Assembly: GCF_004353525.1 (NCBI RefSeq)
Contig: NZ_CP085524.1
Coordinates: 1,832,142-1,896,141 of the forward strand
Length of the DNA: 64,000 nt
Source: Zhaonella formicivorans
Lineage (GTDB): Bacteria > Bacillota > DUOV01 > Zhaonellaceae
Direction of reading: 5' to 3'
Positions 61,769 through 64,000 of the stretch are shown in pieces. Made by a program: the position numbers and the translations under genes. Numbering within the stretch: position 1 is the stretch's first letter; every line of letters starts with the position of its first letter. The notes beneath the pieces are model-generated. The model saw only the letters and a program-made list of their open reading frames with translations, had not been told where the DNA came from and searched no databases.

Positions 61769-62149
61769 TTACACATGCATGTCAAGGGGCAGTTGTTCAA
61801 TAGCTGTTCTAAGCAGGGTCAAGTCAATAAACTGAAAATCTTGAACTACCTGTTCCCCCCATTTCCTCTTTAATTCTGGTAACTTGTCGGTAACTTCAAT
61901 TGCCGACTCAATTAAACGTAGAGAATCATAGTCCAAAGGACCCTTATCACAACTTATTACCAATGACTTGTAAGGGGTTTCGTTTGGCTTAACGCTGCCC
62001 GCCAGTGGGTGATTAATCAGCCTGTGCCCCTGGTGGATAAAATTTCTTGCTTGTAGCAATACGTCCCGCAAAGTACCTTCAAGCTTATTAGTCCCCGGGA
62101 AATCCCGCCAAACCATTGGGTTGTTGCTCAAGATAAAAACTTTTTCCAC
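61769..62149 (-). CDS. grdX: GrdX-family protein (operon 3)
   Basis: 126 residues, paralogue of the protein at 51675. Shared blocks: SNNPMV, NHPLAGSVKPNETPYKSLV and DFQFIDLTLL. It is the first gene behind the glycine riboswitch, so it is co-regulated with glycine reductase. Function unknown. Confidence 0.85.
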   Translation of the reverse strand: MEKVFILSNNPMVWRDFPGTNKLEGTLRDVLLQARNFIHQGHRLINHPLAGSVKPNETPYKSLVISCDKGPLDYDSLRLIESAIEVTDKLPELKRKWGEQVVQDFQFIDLTLLRTAIEQLPLDMHV

Positions 62150-62249
62150 CTAACCACCTCCCGCTTTTAAACATCAACCTGCTAAATAGCCTAGCCCCAA
62201 AAAAGTTAGACCAAACACTGGCGCTTGTGAAAAATGGCACGAGCGTTGT

Positions 62250-62299
62250 ATAAATAAAAACAGAGGTACAACAGCTAAAACCAGCTGCCGTGCCTCTGT
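62250..62299 (-). terminator. Riboswitch expression-platform terminator
   Basis: On the minus strand ACAGAGG...CCTCTGT (62299-62261) with an internal CAGCT/AGCTG stem, followed by TTTTTATTT. It directly follows the second aptamer, so glycine binding probably decides whether it forms. Confidence 0.85.
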
Positions 62300-62475
62300 C
62301 TACTTACCTGAGAGATTAATAGGGCTTAAAGCCTTTTTGCTCCTTCGGTGTCCTGAGACTTTCCAGAGTTGAGTCTAAATACGGTCCTTTGAGCCTGAGA
62401 GTTTCACTCTTGGTCCGGCTTACCAAGGTTTGCTCCTTCGGCGTCCTAATGGGACTCTCCCGCATTTATCATTCT
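62299..62475 (-). promoter_or_regulatory. Tandem glycine riboswitch
   Basis: On the minus strand two aptamers share the gcvT-type signature: GGGAGAG...GACGCCGAAGGAGCAAA...ACTCTCAGGC and, after a short linker, GGAAAGTCTC...GACACCGAAGGAGCAAA...TCTCTCAGG. This two-aptamer arrangement is the cooperative glycine riboswitch. It precedes grdX-trxB-trxA-grdE-A-B-C-D, so glycine should turn on glycine reductase. Confidence 0.95.
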
Positions 62476-62619
62476 CCTGTATTGAATTGACTGCAACATT
62501 ACGAACTGTACATTCTAATTTCGACACATTGTAATTTCACAGTGAAGAGACGCAAAACTCATATTGTATATGTATGCCAACTCATAAATCTTGTGAAAGA
62601 ATTCTCTTTCTTTAAGCTA

Positions 62620-62648
62620 ATTCTATCATTTAGTACTTTCCTTGTAAA
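62620..62648 (-). promoter_or_regulatory. Putative sigma-A promoter of the riboswitch-grd operon
   Basis: On the minus strand TTTACA (62648-62643), 17-nt spacer, TAGAAT (62625-62620). It is about 145 nt upstream of the first aptamer, so the leader would be long; a nearer promoter is not obvious. Confidence 0.5.
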
Positions 62649-62742
62649 GTGTCATTTAACATATTTCGTTGCCTTTAACAGAAGTTTTATTTTTCAGTAT
62701 TTTTTTTATAGTTAGGAGCAATTAAATAAAATTTCTTTATCA

Positions 62743-63345
62743 TTAGTGCTTTTTCCGTACACCTACCCTGTTCTCCGTACCCTTAAAGAGACGCTGAATA
62801 TTGGAGCGATGCCGGTAAATTACAAAAGCCACCAGGCACCAGGAGGCAATTATCAAGATAATGTGCATCTGGAAAGCCCAGGTAAGCACAGCCACAGTAA
62901 TGGCTCCGGCTATAGAAGCTAAGGAAACATACCTGAAAACTGCCAGCGTAATCCCAAACACTAAAGCGCTCAAGATTATAACTTTGGGTGCAAGCACCAA
63001 AAAGACGCCTGCTCCGGTAGCCACTCCTTTGCCCCCTCTAAATCCGGCAAAAAGCGGGTAACAATGCCCCAGGGCGGCTGCCAATCCGGCCAGCATACCC
63101 AAAACCTCATTACCACCCCAGAGACCGATATAGGTTGCCAAGGCTCCTTTCAAAATATCAGCCCCGATTACGGCCAGGCCCGCCTTCCAGCCTAGAACCC
63201 GAAACGCGTTTGTCCCACCCAAGTTGCCGCTGCCATAATTTCTGATATCTTTTCCGCTTACTGCCTTCCCCGCAATCAATGCAAAGGGAATAGAACCAAG
63301 CAAATAGGCCAAGAATAGTGTTCCAACAATTCGCACAACTTTCAC
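62743..63345 (-). CDS. plsY: Acyl-phosphate:glycerol-3-phosphate acyltransferase
   Basis: 200 residues, integral membrane protein with about six helices. PlsY motifs: LLGSIPFALI, GSGNLGGTNAFRVLG, GHCYPLFAGFRGGKGVATG and VFRYVSLASI. It makes lysophosphatidate for membrane lipids. A housekeeping gene; it marks the edge of the amino-acid reductase region. A stretch of about 590 nt separates it from grdX and contains the riboswitch and its promoter. Confidence 0.95.
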   Translation of the reverse strand: MKVVRIVGTLFLAYLLGSIPFALIAGKAVSGKDIRNYGSGNLGGTNAFRVLGWKAGLAVIGADILKGALATYIGLWGGNEVLGMLAGLAAALGHCYPLFAGFRGGKGVATGAGVFLVLAPKVIILSALVFGITLAVFRYVSLASIAGAITVAVLTWAFQMHIILIIASWCLVAFVIYRHRSNIQRLFKGTENRVGVRKKH

Positions 63346-63503
63346 CCTTTAGCATTATTTTGATTAAAAGCGACCTCTAATGTTTGCTTTTTCCCATTAT
63401 TTCTTACCTCCATATATTATAGCATTTCTTAATAATTTTAAAGTCTAAATCGCATATTAATAAGGGAATGTTTGCACACAAGATAGATTTGGGAGGTGCT
63501 GAT

Positions 63504-63788
63504 TTGTCCGGCTTTGTAACAGGGAAATTACCCGTAAGGAGTAAAGGCAGGGAACTTAAAGAACAGTTGCAGAATCTGGGGTATGAGTTCAAAGAAAATA
63601 TGCATCACTATGAGTTCAGCAAAGAAGCAGATCTTGAGGAAATTATCGATGAAATTGCGCCCCTTTGTCAGTCCTTAGGTTGGAACATAGAAAATGAACT
63701 TACTTTAGTCGAAACCCACGGAGACTTAGCCATGCGCAGTATTTTTGACCACGGCAGGATTGTCAGGGAGTTTCAGCGAGGCAGCTAG
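63504..63788 (+). CDS. Small hypothetical protein
   Basis: 94 residues from TTG 63504, which has GGGAGGTG 5 nt upstream; a longer frame from 63468 lacks a site. Charged, soluble, no recognised domain: KGRELKEQLQNLGYEFKENMHHYEF at the N-terminal half and DIA/MRSIFDHGRIVREF at the end. It is divergent from plsY and ends at a strong hairpin, so it is probably a real monocistronic gene. I cannot assign a function. Confidence 0.6.
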   Translation: MSGFVTGKLPVRSKGRELKEQLQNLGYEFKENMHHYEFSKEADLEEIIDEIAPLCQSLGWNIENELTLVETHGDLAMRSIFDHGRIVREFQRGS

Positions 63789-63790
63789 TT

Positions 63791-63819
63791 TCAGCCAAGT
63801 CGCAACTTGGCTGAAACAG
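63791..63819. terminator. Strong hairpin after the small hypothetical gene
   Basis: GTTTCAGCCAAGT-CGCA-ACTTGGCTGAAAC: 13-bp perfect stem with a 4-nt loop right after the stop codon. No T run follows, so it may act as a terminator of weaker type or an RNA stabiliser. Confidence 0.6.
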
Positions 63820-63962
63820 TCATTAGTTATTAGTTATTAGCCTTTATTCTTGGTCTTTAGGCCTTGTTAGTCCCCAACAGTGACCTACGGTTGAGTTCCC
63901 AGTCGCCAGTAACTAGCCCCTGATAGCTGACGGCTGATAGCTGATGGCTGAAAGCTGAAAAC
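63820..63962. repeat. Low-complexity intergenic repeat (GATAGCTGACGGCTGATAGCTG type)
   Basis: TTAGTTATTAGTTATTAG units are followed by GATAGCTGACGGCTGATAGC and related imperfect units. Matching units occur in the grdC-grdD gaps (32205, 42497, 55065), in inverted orientation. Dispersed intergenic repeat without coding content. Confidence 0.55.
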
Positions 63963-64000
63963 TATTAAACACTTTCCCGGAGCAATTTATTGACCAGTTC

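Overview
The window reads as a chromosome segment of an anaerobic Firmicute of class Clostridia (Peptococcaceae/Desulfitobacterium-like; an inference). Reasons: Stickland-type selenoprotein reductases, a corrinoid methyltransferase system, a tungsten/molybdopterin aldehyde:ferredoxin oxidoreductase, rubredoxin, strong AGGAGG ribosome binding sites, frequent GTG/TTG starts and a TRAP-type trp leader. Several genes only read through with UGA decoded as selenocysteine (three grdA, three grdB-type genes and, as a candidate, a small heavy-metal-associated (HMA) domain protein).

Region 1 (1-12.2 kb, minus strand): a catabolic operon of uncertain substrate. In transcription order: DUF917, short hydantoinase/oxoprolinase, class I aminotransferase, flavodoxin-like reductase, AOR ferredoxin subunit, AOR, second DUF917, MoaD-like protein, M29 aminopeptidase, KDPG aldolase, and the start of a KDG-kinase-like gene. 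A near-perfect sigma-54 (-24/-12) promoter precedes it. A PAS/AAA+/Fis sigma-54 activator lies just upstream, and TTCTCA/TGAGAA palindromes sit at enhancer distance.

Region 2 (12.3-18.5 kb): trpDCFBA (minus) behind a consensus sigma-A promoter, with a leader carrying two clusters of GAG/TAG triplets (TRAP-type) around an intrinsic terminator. Then a coiled-coil gene with about sixteen 21-bp tandem repeats, and tRNA-Val and tRNA-Ala genes.

Region 3 (18.6-26.4 kb): betaine demethylation. Non-pyrrolysine MttB-family methyltransferase, corrinoid protein and PocR/AraC regulator on the minus strand; divergently fixC, fixX, a candidate CxxU HMA selenoprotein and a BCCT transporter.

Region 4 (26.4-31 kb): SIR2-like protein, rubredoxin, ComER/ProC-family protein, and an IS110-family element with structured ends.

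Region 5 (31-62.5 kb, mostly minus strand): three amino-acid reductase operons. Each carries near-identical copies of trxB, trxA, grdA, grdC and grdD but a different substrate module and a different control. Operon 1 (betaine: grdI, grdH, BCCT) faces a TetR gene across a 63-bp perfect palindrome. Operon 2 (grdG/grdF-like, ornithine cyclodeaminase-like protein, sodium:solute symporter) has its own sigma-54 promoter, activator and GrdX. Operon 3 (glycine: grdE, grdB) follows GrdX and a tandem glycine riboswitch. Protein differences between the copies are mosaic, which suggests gene conversion. The grdA of operon 1 has a frameshifted C-terminus.

Region 6 (62.7-64 kb): plsY, a small hypothetical gene, a strong hairpin and low-complexity intergenic repeats that recur elsewhere in the window.

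Together the window supports uptake and demethylation of glycine betaine, reductive cleavage of betaine, glycine and a third (probably N-methyl or imino-related) substrate to acetyl phosphate with electrons from thioredoxin, and a separate sigma-54-controlled AOR-linked pathway.
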